From NCBI GenBank assembly GCA_029866965.1, contig CP123444.1:2918501-2982500 (forward strand): DNA of 64,000 nt, read 5' to 3'. The stretch's first letter is position 1. Each line of letters begins with the position of its first letter. Shown here in pieces: positions 26,505 through 34,801 of the stretch. Source of the stretch: Flavobacteriaceae bacterium YJPT1-3 (GTDB taxonomy: Bacteria > Bacteroidota > Bacteroidia > Flavobacteriales > Flavobacteriaceae). The translations under genes were made by a program, and so were the position numbers. The notes below the pieces were generated by a model. It saw only the letters and a program-made list of their open reading frames with translations. It ran no database searches and was not told the origin of the DNA.

Positions 26505-27432
26505 AGACATTCTTCATATCGTGAACGGCGACAGTTTTGCCAGCCGCTTGGAAACACTTAATATTCCCGGTGAGGTAGCGGTATGGAGAGAAATGCTCTG
26601 CGACGGACCAACAGCCGAAGAAGTTGGCGGCAGTGAGTTTGTCCGCTTTCGCGAAAGCTTCCTTACCACCCATTACGGCCTGGAGCAAGGGCAGTATCAC
26701 GAGCAGTTCGTGACCGAACTCGAAAAGATAAAAGTAGCGAATCCAACGGATGGATTTGTGCTTTGGTTTGAGTATGATCTGTTCTGTCACCTCAATTTGC
26801 TCGCCGCTATCGCTTATTTACAGCAGCAGGCGAAAGTGCAGCCGATCTACGTGATTTGCAGTGGTTGGGAACCCGGATATGAAGGCTTGGTTGGATTGTC
26901 TCAATTGAAAACAGAAGATCTAAAGGCGCTTTATGAGCAGAAGGTACCGTTAACCTCAGAAGACCTAAAACTCGCTGCAGAGATTTGGAACGTCTACAAT
27001 TCCGGAGAACCTAAAGATTTACAGCCCTACATCAGCAAAAAATCATCGTTTACTTACCTGGGTAGCTGCCTGCGGGCGCATCTGGAACGCTTTGCTGATA
27101 GCACCAACGGACTGAACGTGTTGGAAGAAAATATGCTTAAACTCATCGATGCACACGAGATTCACACAGAAAACCAATTGTTAGGGTATGCCTTAAAGCA
27201 TCAGGGTTTTTATGGTTTTGGAGACCTGCAATTGAAAAAAATCATGGAACGCCTTTGTCCATTTTACACCCATGAAAATGGGTATTATCGCCTGACTTCT
27301 GAAGGAGAGGCCGCTTTGTCACGTGCTAAGAATTTCATTGAATTGATCGAAGATGATACGGTATACGGGCGGACCCAAAAGTACCGCTATCTCTACAACC
27401 GGGAGCTGAATCAGGTAATGGCGAGAACATGA
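26497..27432 (+). CDS. DUF1835-family protein
   Basis: A 311-residue soluble protein. The N-terminal 120 residues match DUF1835 (start DILHIVNGDSFA, then GEVAVWREMLCDGPT). The C-terminal part contains a winged-helix-like stretch (ENQLLGYALKHQGFYGFGD). It starts at GTG 26497, overlapping the SUI1 gene by eight bases, with no later good start before the conserved N-terminal motif. Its stop overlaps the phosphorylase start as ATGA. An exact palindrome is read as FRES at residue 51. The biochemical role is not known. Confidence 0.85.
   Translation: MDKDILHIVNGDSFASRLETLNIPGEVAVWREMLCDGPTAEEVGGSEFVRFRESFLTTHYGLEQGQYHEQFVTELEKIKVANPTDGFVLWFEYDLFCHLNLLAAIAYLQQQAKVQPIYVICSGWEPGYEGLVGLSQLKTEDLKALYEQKVPLTSEDLKLAAEIWNVYNSGEPKDLQPYISKKSSFTYLGSCLRAHLERFADSTNGLNVLEENMLKLIDAHEIHTENQLLGYALKHQGFYGFGDLQLKKIMERLCPFYTHENGYYRLTSEGEAALSRAKNFIELIEDDTVYGRTQKYRYLYNRELNQVMART
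26645..26658. repeat. Iterated palindrome GCTTTCGCGAAAGC, exact copy 4
   Basis: Inside the DUF1835 gene, read in a different frame as FRES. Confidence 0.95.
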
Positions 27433-28313
27433 GCATAGCCCCTTCTGAACTTATTCTCAATCCGGACGGCAGTATTTATCACCTTCATTTACATCCGGAA
27501 GAAGTAGCTACTACCATACTTACCGTTGGAGATCCCGATCGGGTCGATCTGGTGGCTAGCTATCTGGATCGTATCGAAGTGACCCGTCAAAAACGGGAGT
27601 TTAAAACCGTGACCGGGACCTTGGGTAAACGGCGTTTGACCATTATATCTACCGGGATAGGGACGGATAATATTGATATCGTTTTCAGCGAATTGGATGC
27701 CCTCTTCAATATTGACTTTAAGAGCCGGCAGATCAAAAAGACACCTACTTCGCTTCAGTTCATTCGTTTAGGCACCTCAGGAGCCATTCAAGAAGATATT
27801 CCAGTGGACAGTCTTTTAATCAGTAGCGCAGCCCTAGGCCTGGACAGTTTGCTGCATCATTACGACAGTCAATCCATTCGCGAAAGCGCATTAGAAAATG
27901 CTTTTATCAAACACATGGAATGGCCTGCGGCCTTGAACACACCTTACGCGGTAAAGGCTAATGCTCGCTTGTTGCAACAGTTTCAAAGTGATGAAGCACA
28001 GTGTGGCATCACCGTTACCAATGTGGGTTTTTACGGACCACAGGGAAGAAGTTTGCGATTAGCTCCTAAAAATAACAGCTTCAACGTCCAATTGAGTAGC
28101 TTCAACTATCGTACTGAGAACGGAGATCAACGCATTACCAACCTCGAAATGGAAACCTCGGGCATCTATGGTATGGCTGCTCTATTAGGACATGAAGCAC
28201 TATCAATGAACGCTATCCTGGCCAATCGAGCGACTGCTCAATTCAGCACCAATACGGAAAAAACGATGCGGCGACTAATAGGATATACCTTAGATCGCTT
28301 AACACATTCTTAA
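27429..28313 (+). CDS. Nucleoside phosphorylase (uridine-phosphorylase type)
   Basis: A 294-residue PNP/UDP-family enzyme that splits nucleosides with phosphate. It has the family's start ILTVGDPDRVDLVA, the substrate-phosphate region STGIGTDNIDI, the phrase IRLGTSGAIQ and the ribose-binding LEMETSGIYGMA. It is cytosolic and serves nucleoside salvage. It is the fourth and last gene of the coupled operon starting at 25222. A degenerate palindrome copy (about 27876-27888) lies within it. The base preference (uridine or other) cannot be read. Confidence 0.9.
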   Translation: MSIAPSELILNPDGSIYHLHLHPEEVATTILTVGDPDRVDLVASYLDRIEVTRQKREFKTVTGTLGKRRLTIISTGIGTDNIDIVFSELDALFNIDFKSRQIKKTPTSLQFIRLGTSGAIQEDIPVDSLLISSAALGLDSLLHHYDSQSIRESALENAFIKHMEWPAALNTPYAVKANARLLQQFQSDEAQCGITVTNVGFYGPQGRSLRLAPKNNSFNVQLSSFNYRTENGDQRITNLEMETSGIYGMAALLGHEALSMNAILANRATAQFSTNTEKTMRRLIGYTLDRLTHS

Positions 28314-28367
28314 TTGATCATTTAACATTTTCTTGCTGATGGAAGCTGGACGGAGTTCTATTTTTAA

Positions 28368-30440
28368 ATGATGATGAAGAAAACGACTTCAGAACAGCAG
28401 TACCCTTGTCGCCATCGCGATTTGAATTGGCTCAGTTTCAATGAACGGGTGTTACAGGAGGCAGAAGACACCCTTAATAATCCTCTTTACGAGCGGATCA
28501 AGTTCTTGGCGATCTATTCTACTAACCTCGACGAGTTTTTCCGCGTACGGGTATCCCAGTTGCGCCAAATGAAACGCATCGATAAAGAGCTGCGAAAGCG
28601 ATTGACCTTACGACCTAAAAAGATAGTCAAGGATATTCTTACCATCGTAGCCGAGCAGCAGGAGCGGTTTGGTCGGATTTTCTTTGAACAGATCATTCCT
28701 GAACTGGCCCAGCATCAGATTCACTTGCTCCGCGAGCAGGATCTCAATGAAGATCAGCGCAAGGAGGTGATGAACTACTTTCATGAGCATGTGCAACCCC
28801 ATATACGTACCAAGATCGTAAATTGGGAGGATGACGATTTTGTTTTTTTGGAGAACGAAAAACTCTACTTCGCTGTTGACTTTGGCCAGGACGATCAGGC
28901 GGGATTCATCTACATCCCCACCCAGGAAGTGGCCCGGTTTATTCCAATCTCCCTCAAGGCTGAATCCCATTATTACGTATTTATTGATGATCTCATCCGC
29001 CTGGTTGCCTCCAGCCTATTTCCCGATCAATCAATTTCCGGAATGTATGCCCTAAAGCTTTCCAGAGACGCTGAATTATATATCGATGATGAGTTTGATG
29101 GAATACTCGCTGAAAAGATCTATCAAAGCTTAGCGCAACGCAGCAAAGGACAGCCCACACGATTGCTCTATGACCAAGCCATCCCCAAAACGCTTAGAAA
29201 ACGAATTCGTAAGCTTTTAAACTTAGGCAAGATCGATATGGTAGCCGGAGGTCGTTACCACAATTTCAAAGATCTTTTCCAGTTTCCCGACCCGACCAAT
29301 GATCCGAAGCTGCATTTTGAAAGCTTTACAACCCTGGAGCACAAACGTTTGGCCGCTTCTAAAAACTATTTCGATACGATTCGGGAAAAAGACCTACTGG
29401 TCCATTTTCCGTACATGTCCTTTCGGGTTGTGGAAGATTTTGTCGTGGCTTCCGCGGAAGATGATGCCGTACGATCGATCAAGATCTCCCTCTATCGTGT
29501 AGCGGAAAACTCCAGACTGACCTCTGCCCTGATCAAAGCCATAACCCATGGTAAAAAAGTTACTGTATTTATAGAGGCCAAGGCGCGTTTTGACGAAGAG
29601 AATAATATACTTTGGGGAAGAAAACTGGAAGAACAGGGGGCTGAGGTGATCTACAGTTATCCTAAAATCAAGGTACATAGTAAAATTCTTCTGGTCGAAC
29701 GAGAAGAAAAACAAGAGACGGTACACTACGCCTACATAGGGACGGGAAATTTCAATGCGGAGACCTCAGCGATTTACTGTGACTACGGACTCTTTACGGC
29801 TCGAAAAAAATTGACTAGAGAACTTCAACGCGTCTTTGAAGTGCTTGAAGGCAATCTGATCATCCCGAGAGCGAAACGCTTGCTCATTTCTCCCTTCAAT
29901 ACGAGAAATCAATTGGAACGATTGATCCACCAGGAAATCGAACATGCGCGAGCCGGCCGACCGGCTAAAATCATCGCAAAAATGAATCAACTGGAAGATC
30001 CTAAGATGATTCGCTTGCTTTATAAGGCCAGTCAGGAAGGCGTAGATATCCAGTTGATCGTACGTGGATTCACCTGTCTGGTTCCCGGAATTCCCGGGGT
30101 CAGTGACCGTATTCAAATGATCAGTATAGTCGATCGGTTTTTGGAGCACGGGAGGATTTATTATTTCCATAACAATGATGAGCCTTTGCTGTATACCGGC
30201 AGCGCAGATTGGATGACCCGTAATCTCGACCGTAGGATTGAGGTCTTAACTCCTGTATTGGATCCTGATCTCTTTGCAGAACTCAAGCATATTCTAGATC
30301 TGCAGTGGGCGGATACGGTCAAGGCCAGGATACACGATCAGGACGAATCCAACACTTACGTGAAATCAACTAATGATCAAAAACAGCTTCGTTCACAATA
30401 TGCTATTTTTAATTACCTAAAATCAGTACATCAATCATGA
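28368..30440 (+). CDS. ppk1: Polyphosphate kinase 1
   Basis: A 690-residue enzyme that makes polyphosphate from ATP. It has the N-terminal domain start LNWLSFNERVL, the head domain, and two phospholipase-D-like C-terminal domains. The autophosphorylated His is in KIKVHSKILLVE, and the phrases YIGTGNFN and YTGSADWMTRN are typical. Three consecutive early ATGs (28368, 28371, then 28377 after Lys) leave the exact start open. Its stop overlaps the downstream gene as ATGA, so both are probably expressed together. Confidence 0.95.
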   Translation: MMMKKTTSEQQYPCRHRDLNWLSFNERVLQEAEDTLNNPLYERIKFLAIYSTNLDEFFRVRVSQLRQMKRIDKELRKRLTLRPKKIVKDILTIVAEQQERFGRIFFEQIIPELAQHQIHLLREQDLNEDQRKEVMNYFHEHVQPHIRTKIVNWEDDDFVFLENEKLYFAVDFGQDDQAGFIYIPTQEVARFIPISLKAESHYYVFIDDLIRLVASSLFPDQSISGMYALKLSRDAELYIDDEFDGILAEKIYQSLAQRSKGQPTRLLYDQAIPKTLRKRIRKLLNLGKIDMVAGGRYHNFKDLFQFPDPTNDPKLHFESFTTLEHKRLAASKNYFDTIREKDLLVHFPYMSFRVVEDFVVASAEDDAVRSIKISLYRVAENSRLTSALIKAITHGKKVTVFIEAKARFDEENNILWGRKLEEQGAEVIYSYPKIKVHSKILLVEREEKQETVHYAYIGTGNFNAETSAIYCDYGLFTARKKLTRELQRVFEVLEGNLIIPRAKRLLISPFNTRNQLERLIHQEIEHARAGRPAKIIAKMNQLEDPKMIRLLYKASQEGVDIQLIVRGFTCLVPGIPGVSDRIQMISIVDRFLEHGRIYYFHNNDEPLLYTGSADWMTRNLDRRIEVLTPVLDPDLFAELKHILDLQWADTVKARIHDQDESNTYVKSTNDQKQLRSQYAIFNYLKSVHQS

Positions 30441-31288
30441 CGACCATACGTATAGGCGGCGTTCCTGAGCATTTTAATCTACCTTTTCACCTCGCCCTGG
30501 AAGAAGGTCTTTTCGAACGGTCACAACTGGATGTGAAGTGGAAGATGTATCCGGAAGGGACCGGGGCTATGAATAGAGGCTTGCGGACTGATGATATCGA
30601 TCTGGCGGTTATTTTAACCGGAGGTATCATCAAGGACATCGCTCACGGGAATCCTTCTAAGATCATACAAATGTATGTTTCTTCGCCCTTGTTGTGGGGT
30701 ATTCACGTGGCCGCCGGGAGTCCGTTTCAAAAGTTGAGTGAACTCGAGAACAAGCGGGTGGCCATCAGCCGGTATGGCTCAGGCTCTCATGTGATGGCGC
30801 ACGCCCTGGCCAAACAACAAGGCTGGGATCCCGATCAGTTGAGCATGGTCGTGGTAAACACCTTAGAAGGAGCCGTAGAAGCACTAACAAAAGGAAAAGC
30901 CGATTTTTTCATGTGGGAACACTTCACCACCAAACCCTTAGTGGATCAATCCATTTTTAGAAGGATTACCGATTTTCCAACGCCCTGGTCTTCTTTCGTC
31001 ATTGCGGGGCGGGAAAAATTCATTGCGGACAATGGGGAAGCGCTGAATCGCTTTTTGGAGGTGATCAATACAGTAACGGAAGATTTTAAACGCATCCCTT
31101 CAATTGACAAAACCTTGTCGAATCGCTACGGACAGGAATTAGAGGATATTCAGAAATGGCTTTCTATGACTAAGTGGTCACAAAGTCAAATCACGCCTGA
31201 GGAAATCAATTTGATCCAAAAGCGACTGCTAGCATTGAACATGATCGATTCGGCGCTTCCCGCCGCCAAGTTCGTCACTAAATTCTAA
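30437..31288 (+). CDS. Cytosolic substrate-binding-protein-like protein (NMT1/THI5 or SsuA type)
   Basis: A 283-residue two-lobe periplasmic-binding-protein fold with the usual phrases (HLALEEGLFERSQLDVKW, LAVILTGGIIKDI, ISRYGSGSHVMAHA and WEHFTT). It has no signal peptide or lipobox, so it stays in the cytosol and is unlikely to serve an ABC importer directly. It overlaps ppk1 by four bases (ATGA). It might sense a small ligand or act as an enzyme like THI5; the sequence does not settle this. Followed by a hairpin region. Confidence 0.8.
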   Translation: MTTIRIGGVPEHFNLPFHLALEEGLFERSQLDVKWKMYPEGTGAMNRGLRTDDIDLAVILTGGIIKDIAHGNPSKIIQMYVSSPLLWGIHVAAGSPFQKLSELENKRVAISRYGSGSHVMAHALAKQQGWDPDQLSMVVVNTLEGAVEALTKGKADFFMWEHFTTKPLVDQSIFRRITDFPTPWSSFVIAGREKFIADNGEALNRFLEVINTVTEDFKRIPSIDKTLSNRYGQELEDIQKWLSMTKWSQSQITPEEINLIQKRLLALNMIDSALPAAKFVTKF

Positions 31289-31289
31289 A

Positions 31290-31309
31290 AAAGGGGTAAA
31301 TACCCCTTT
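31290..31309 (+). other. Hairpin competing with the downstream terminator
   Basis: AAAGGGGTA and TACCCCTTT with a two-base loop, directly after the stop at 31288. Its right arm shares the ACCCCT that pairs with AGGGGT in the next hairpin, so only one of the two can form at a time. Confidence 0.5.
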
Positions 31310-31325
31310 GGATCTCAGGGGTTTT
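31302..31325 (+). terminator. Probable terminator after the ppk1 operon
   Basis: ACCCCT, nine-base loop, AGGGGT followed by TTT. The stem is short, and it overlaps the preceding hairpin. Confidence 0.5.
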
Positions 31326-31351
31326 CACTCTGAATCTAAGCAAATTCCCGC

Positions 31352-31360
31352 TATTTTTGA
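31352..31360 (+). promoter_or_regulatory. Promoter -7 element (TATTTTTGA) before a small membrane ORF
   Basis: Match to TAnnTTTG, 57 bases before the ATG at 31418. No clear -33. Confidence 0.35.
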
Positions 31361-31417
31361 CGCAACCTATTTAGTATTCCTGCATCTAAGGAACACAACT
31401 ATGCTAGCACCAAAACT

Positions 31418-31522
31418 ATGGGAACCTTTTTACTTATTTTAGGCGTACTGCTTGCAATCAATTTTATCCTTCTTTATTTCAGTTGCAACAAGAGTATTGA
31501 CAACAAGAAGAAACTAGAATAA
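31418..31522 (+). CDS. Small single-helix membrane protein (34 residues)
   Basis: This short frame encodes one hydrophobic helix (TFLLILGVLLAINFILLYF) followed by a Cys and a charged Lys-rich tail (SIDNKKKLE), the layout of small Nin-Cout or Nout-Cin membrane peptides. It is set off by the ppk1-operon hairpins upstream, has its own -7 element, and ends one base before the convergent ung stop. It is too short for homology-based certainty. Position and composition make it likely to be real. Confidence 0.6.
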   Translation: MGTFLLILGVLLAINFILLYFSCNKSIDNKKKLE

Positions 31523-32188
31523 CTACCAAACAATTGGTTGTTTACCCGACTCCTCAAGATAAGCATTCGTTTTACTGAAATGCTTGTTTCCAAACCAATA
31601 ACCACGATTGGCACTTAAGGGAGAGGGATGCCCGGAGGTCAACACCAAATGATCTTCCCGATTGATTTTTTTTCCTTTCTTCTTCGCGTATCCTCCCCAC
31701 AATAGAAATACCAAATCTCTCCGCTCCTCATTCAGGGCTTCTATCACTGCATCAGTAAACAATTCCCAGCCATTGCCTTGATGCGATCCAGCCTGGTGGG
31801 CGCGTACGGTCAGGGTGGCATTCAGCAACAAGACCCCTTGATCGGCCCAGCGCTTTAAATCTCCGTGCTGAGGAAAAGAGACACCCAGATCCTGCTCCAG
31901 TTCTTTAAAAATGTTGATCAGACTAGGGGGTAATGGTACCTGTTCTTGTACTGAAAAACAGAGTCCGTTGGCCTGTCCCGGACCATGGTACGGGTCCTGC
32001 CCAATGATAACGACCTTGACCTGGTCGAAGGGGCAAGCATCAAAAGCGGCGAATATGTGCTGTCCTTTGGGGAAACAACGGTATTCCTGATATTCCGTTT
32101 TCACGAAAGTGATCAAGTCTTTAAAGTATGGTTTTTCAAACTCTTGTTCCAGTTGTTTCTTCCAGCTCGGGTGTATGTTCACCTCCAT
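31523..32188 (-). CDS. ung: Uracil-DNA glycosylase, family 1
   Basis: A 221-residue DNA-repair enzyme that removes uracil from DNA. The water-activating motif GQDPYHGPGQA, the uracil-binding FLLWGGYA and the Leu-loop HPSPLSANRG are all present. It is divergent from mutS2 with a 29-base gap, and its 3' end abuts the small membrane ORF. Family identity is certain. Confidence 0.97.
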   Translation of the reverse strand: MEVNIHPSWKKQLEQEFEKPYFKDLITFVKTEYQEYRCFPKGQHIFAAFDACPFDQVKVVIIGQDPYHGPGQANGLCFSVQEQVPLPPSLINIFKELEQDLGVSFPQHGDLKRWADQGVLLLNATLTVRAHQAGSHQGNGWELFTDAVIEALNEERRDLVFLLWGGYAKKKGKKINREDHLVLTSGHPSPLSANRGYWFGNKHFSKTNAYLEESGKQPIVW

Positions 32189-32197
32189 TATTTACGC

Positions 32198-32206
32198 TAA
32201 ATTTGT
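32198..32206 (+). promoter_or_regulatory. Promoter -7 element (TAAATTTGT) of mutS2
   Basis: Match to TAnnTTTG, 11 bases before the ATG at 32218, in the short gap between ung and mutS2. Confidence 0.45.
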
Positions 32207-32217
32207 AGTTCTTTGCT

Positions 32218-34398
32218 ATGGTAAAAATACATCAAAAAACACTTAAGGATCTTGAGTTCACCACGGTTTGCGCTCAGTTGTCGGCACTCACCACCACCCC
32301 GCGTGGAAAGGAAAAAGCGCTGGCCTTAACTCCGCACCCAAGCTTTAAAGAAAGTCACTTCAGCTTAGCCCAAACTCAGGAGTATGTATCTTCTGCCTTA
32401 CAGGAACAACGCATCCCCAATCATGGCTACGACGAGATCAGTCACGAACTCAAAATATTGAATATTGAAGGGAGCACGCTGGAGAAAGGAAGTTTTCGAA
32501 AAATCGGTGACCTTGCCCAAACCGCGAACATTCAGATCAAGTTCTTTCAAAAGTTCCAGGAACTCTACCCTGCCTTATACCAAACGACCCGTGAGACGGA
32601 GTATTCTTCCCTCATTCCCGACTCCATCAAACAGGTCATTGATAAATACGGAGAGGTGCGCGACGATGCCTCACCCGAGCTGCAGCAACTACGAAGAGCC
32701 ATTAACAGCACCAAATCAAAGATCAACAGCAGTTTTAGCACTGCCCTTTCCAGGTACCAGGGCTATGGGTATCTGGACGAGATCAAAGAGTCTGTGGTAG
32801 ACAATGTGCGTGTGCTGGCGGTAAGTGCCATGCATAGACGGAAAGTGAAGGGAACCACCATGGGAAACTCGAAGACAGGAAGCATTGTCTACATCCAGCC
32901 TGAACAAACCTATGAAGCGCAGCGCGAACTCGCCAATCTTTTGTTCGATGAGCAAGAAGAAATTAAACGGATACTGCTCGCGCTAACCAACACCATAAGA
33001 CCATATCAGTCCTTGCTGGAAGCCTATCAAGAACTTTTGAGTACCCTCGACCTGATCTCGGCAAAAGCCAAATACGCCGATCAACTCGACGCCATCCTAC
33101 CTAAAATCACCGAGGAGCGAGAACTGGTCTTGAAAGAAGCCTATCATCCTTTATTGCTGCTCAGCAATAAGAAAAAAAAAGAAAAGACCTATCCTCAGGA
33201 TATTGAATTAACGCCGGACAACCGCATACTGGTAATCTCAGGACCTAATGCTGGTGGGAAGAGCATCACCTTAAAGACCATCGGGTTACTCCAGCTGATG
33301 CTCCAAAGCGGCTTGTTAGTTCCTGTTCACGAATATTCGCGCCTGTGTTTCTTTGAAACCATTCTCACCGACATCGGCGACAATCAAAGCATTGAGAACC
33401 ACTTGAGCACCTATAGCTATCGCTTGAAGAACATGAATTATTTTCTTCGAAAATGCGATGAAAACACCTTGTTCCTCATTGATGAATTTGGAACCGGTAG
33501 TGATCCGGAACTGGGCGGAGCCCTGGCGGAAACCTTTTTAGAAGTGTTCCACGAACGGGAGAGCTATGGAGTGATCACTACCCATTACGCGAATCTGAAA
33601 ATGATGGCCAATGAAACCCCAGGGATCTCGAACGCCAATATGCTGTTCGACGCTAAATCGTTGGAGCCTTTATTCAAATTGCACGTAGGAGAAGCGGGTA
33701 GCTCGTTCACCTTTGAAGTAGCTCAGAAGAACGGCATCCCGTTCAGTTTGATCAATCGCAGTAAGAAAAAGGTGGCTCGTGGTAAAATTCGCTTTGACAA
33801 GAGTATCGCCAACTTGCAGAAAGAGCGCAGCAAGCTGGCCAAAACGACCAACCAGCTTAAGAACAAGAGTCAAAAGGCTGAGGAACAAGAAGAAAAACTT
33901 CAAGAGATCAATGCTAAAATTCAAGCGAAACTGGAAAGCTATCAGGAATTATACGATGCAAATCAGCGGTTGATCTATCTCGGACAGAAATTAGACAAGG
34001 CCAGTGAGAAGTTTTATCAAAACAAGAATAAAAAACAACTGACCTCTGAATTGATCAAGATCGTTCAGATCGAAAACAGCAAGCGCCAAAAACAAAGCGC
34101 TAAAGAGCGGCAGCAGCAGAAACAAAAAGAAAACGAGATCAAACAAGAGGCCGAAAAGAAAGTGGCGGTCATCCGAAAAAAGAAAAAGCAGGAAAAGCAA
34201 AAGATCGAGAAAAAGGAGGCGGCTAAGCCTAAAGTTCAAGTGGGACTGGGAGACCGTGTTCGTTTGGAAGACAGCAGGTCTGTGGGTACTATAGATAGCC
34301 TTGAAAAAGGAAAAGCCATTGTCAATTACGGTACCTTTACTACCCAGGTTGATGTAGATCGACTGGAATTGGTGCAAGCCAAAAAAGTGAAGTCATGA
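32218..34398 (+). CDS. mutS2: MutS2-family ATPase without Smr domain
   Basis: A 726-residue homologue of MutS2, an ATPase linked to recombination control and ribosome rescue. The Walker A motif is GPNAGGKSITLKT, Walker B is LFLIDEFGTGSDPE, and the switch His is in THYANLKM. After the ATPase comes a long Lys/Gln/Glu-rich coiled coil (about 520-660), then a short KOW-like segment (VGLGDRVRLEDSRSVGTI). The C-terminal Smr nuclease domain of classical MutS2 is missing; the protein ends naturally. The stop overlaps the DCC gene start as ATGA. Confidence 0.93.
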   Translation: MVKIHQKTLKDLEFTTVCAQLSALTTTPRGKEKALALTPHPSFKESHFSLAQTQEYVSSALQEQRIPNHGYDEISHELKILNIEGSTLEKGSFRKIGDLAQTANIQIKFFQKFQELYPALYQTTRETEYSSLIPDSIKQVIDKYGEVRDDASPELQQLRRAINSTKSKINSSFSTALSRYQGYGYLDEIKESVVDNVRVLAVSAMHRRKVKGTTMGNSKTGSIVYIQPEQTYEAQRELANLLFDEQEEIKRILLALTNTIRPYQSLLEAYQELLSTLDLISAKAKYADQLDAILPKITEERELVLKEAYHPLLLLSNKKKKEKTYPQDIELTPDNRILVISGPNAGGKSITLKTIGLLQLMLQSGLLVPVHEYSRLCFFETILTDIGDNQSIENHLSTYSYRLKNMNYFLRKCDENTLFLIDEFGTGSDPELGGALAETFLEVFHERESYGVITTHYANLKMMANETPGISNANMLFDAKSLEPLFKLHVGEAGSSFTFEVAQKNGIPFSLINRSKKKVARGKIRFDKSIANLQKERSKLAKTTNQLKNKSQKAEEQEEKLQEINAKIQAKLESYQELYDANQRLIYLGQKLDKASEKFYQNKNKKQLTSELIKIVQIENSKRQKQSAKERQQQKQKENEIKQEAEKKVAVIRKKKKQEKQKIEKKEAAKPKVQVGLGDRVRLEDSRSVGTIDSLEKGKAIVNYGTFTTQVDVDRLELVQAKKVKS

Positions 34399-34799
34399 GC
34401 CAGGAGAAAAAGATCATCTTGTTTGACGGAGTGTGCAACTTGTGCAATGGCGCGGTCGTATTCATCATCAAACGCGACAAAAACAATGTATTTCAATTCG
34501 CTCCTTTGCAAAGCGAAACTGCCCAAAAGCTCTTGTCCGGCTGTGATGACAATCTGCGCCAGGAAGATTCTATAATTCTGGTGGAGGGTGATACCTGCTC
34601 TAGCAAATCAACCGCGGCTTTACGAATCGCCCGTCACTTAAGTGGGGGCTATCCCCTACTTACCGGCTTTCTTATCCTCCCCAAATTCATTCGGGATGGC
34701 GTTTATGATTTTATCGCTAAACGCCGGTACCGATGGTTTGGAAAAAAAGAGGCCTGCATGATTCCCACCCCGGAACTCAAGAGCAAATTCCTGGATTAA
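34395..34799 (+). CDS. DCC-family thiol-disulfide protein (DUF393)
   Basis: A 134-residue protein with the family motif FDGVCNLCNG (Asp-x3-Cys-x2-Cys) and FQFAPLQSE. The DCC family has a thioredoxin-like fold of unknown substrate. It is coupled to mutS2 by a four-base overlap. A second possible pair of Cys (SGCDDN, DTCSSKS) may bind metal or form disulfides, which is a guess. It is convergent with the QEGLA gene, with two bases between stops. Confidence 0.88.
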   Translation: MSQEKKIILFDGVCNLCNGAVVFIIKRDKNNVFQFAPLQSETAQKLLSGCDDNLRQEDSIILVEGDTCSSKSTAALRIARHLSGGYPLLTGFLILPKFIRDGVYDFIAKRRYRWFGKKEACMIPTPELKSKFLD

Positions 34800-34801
34800 T
34801 C

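Noticed and set aside
26178-26510. 110-residue minus-strand frame opposite the SUI1 gene
   Set aside because: It mirrors a gene with a clear SUI1 domain and has no family of its own.
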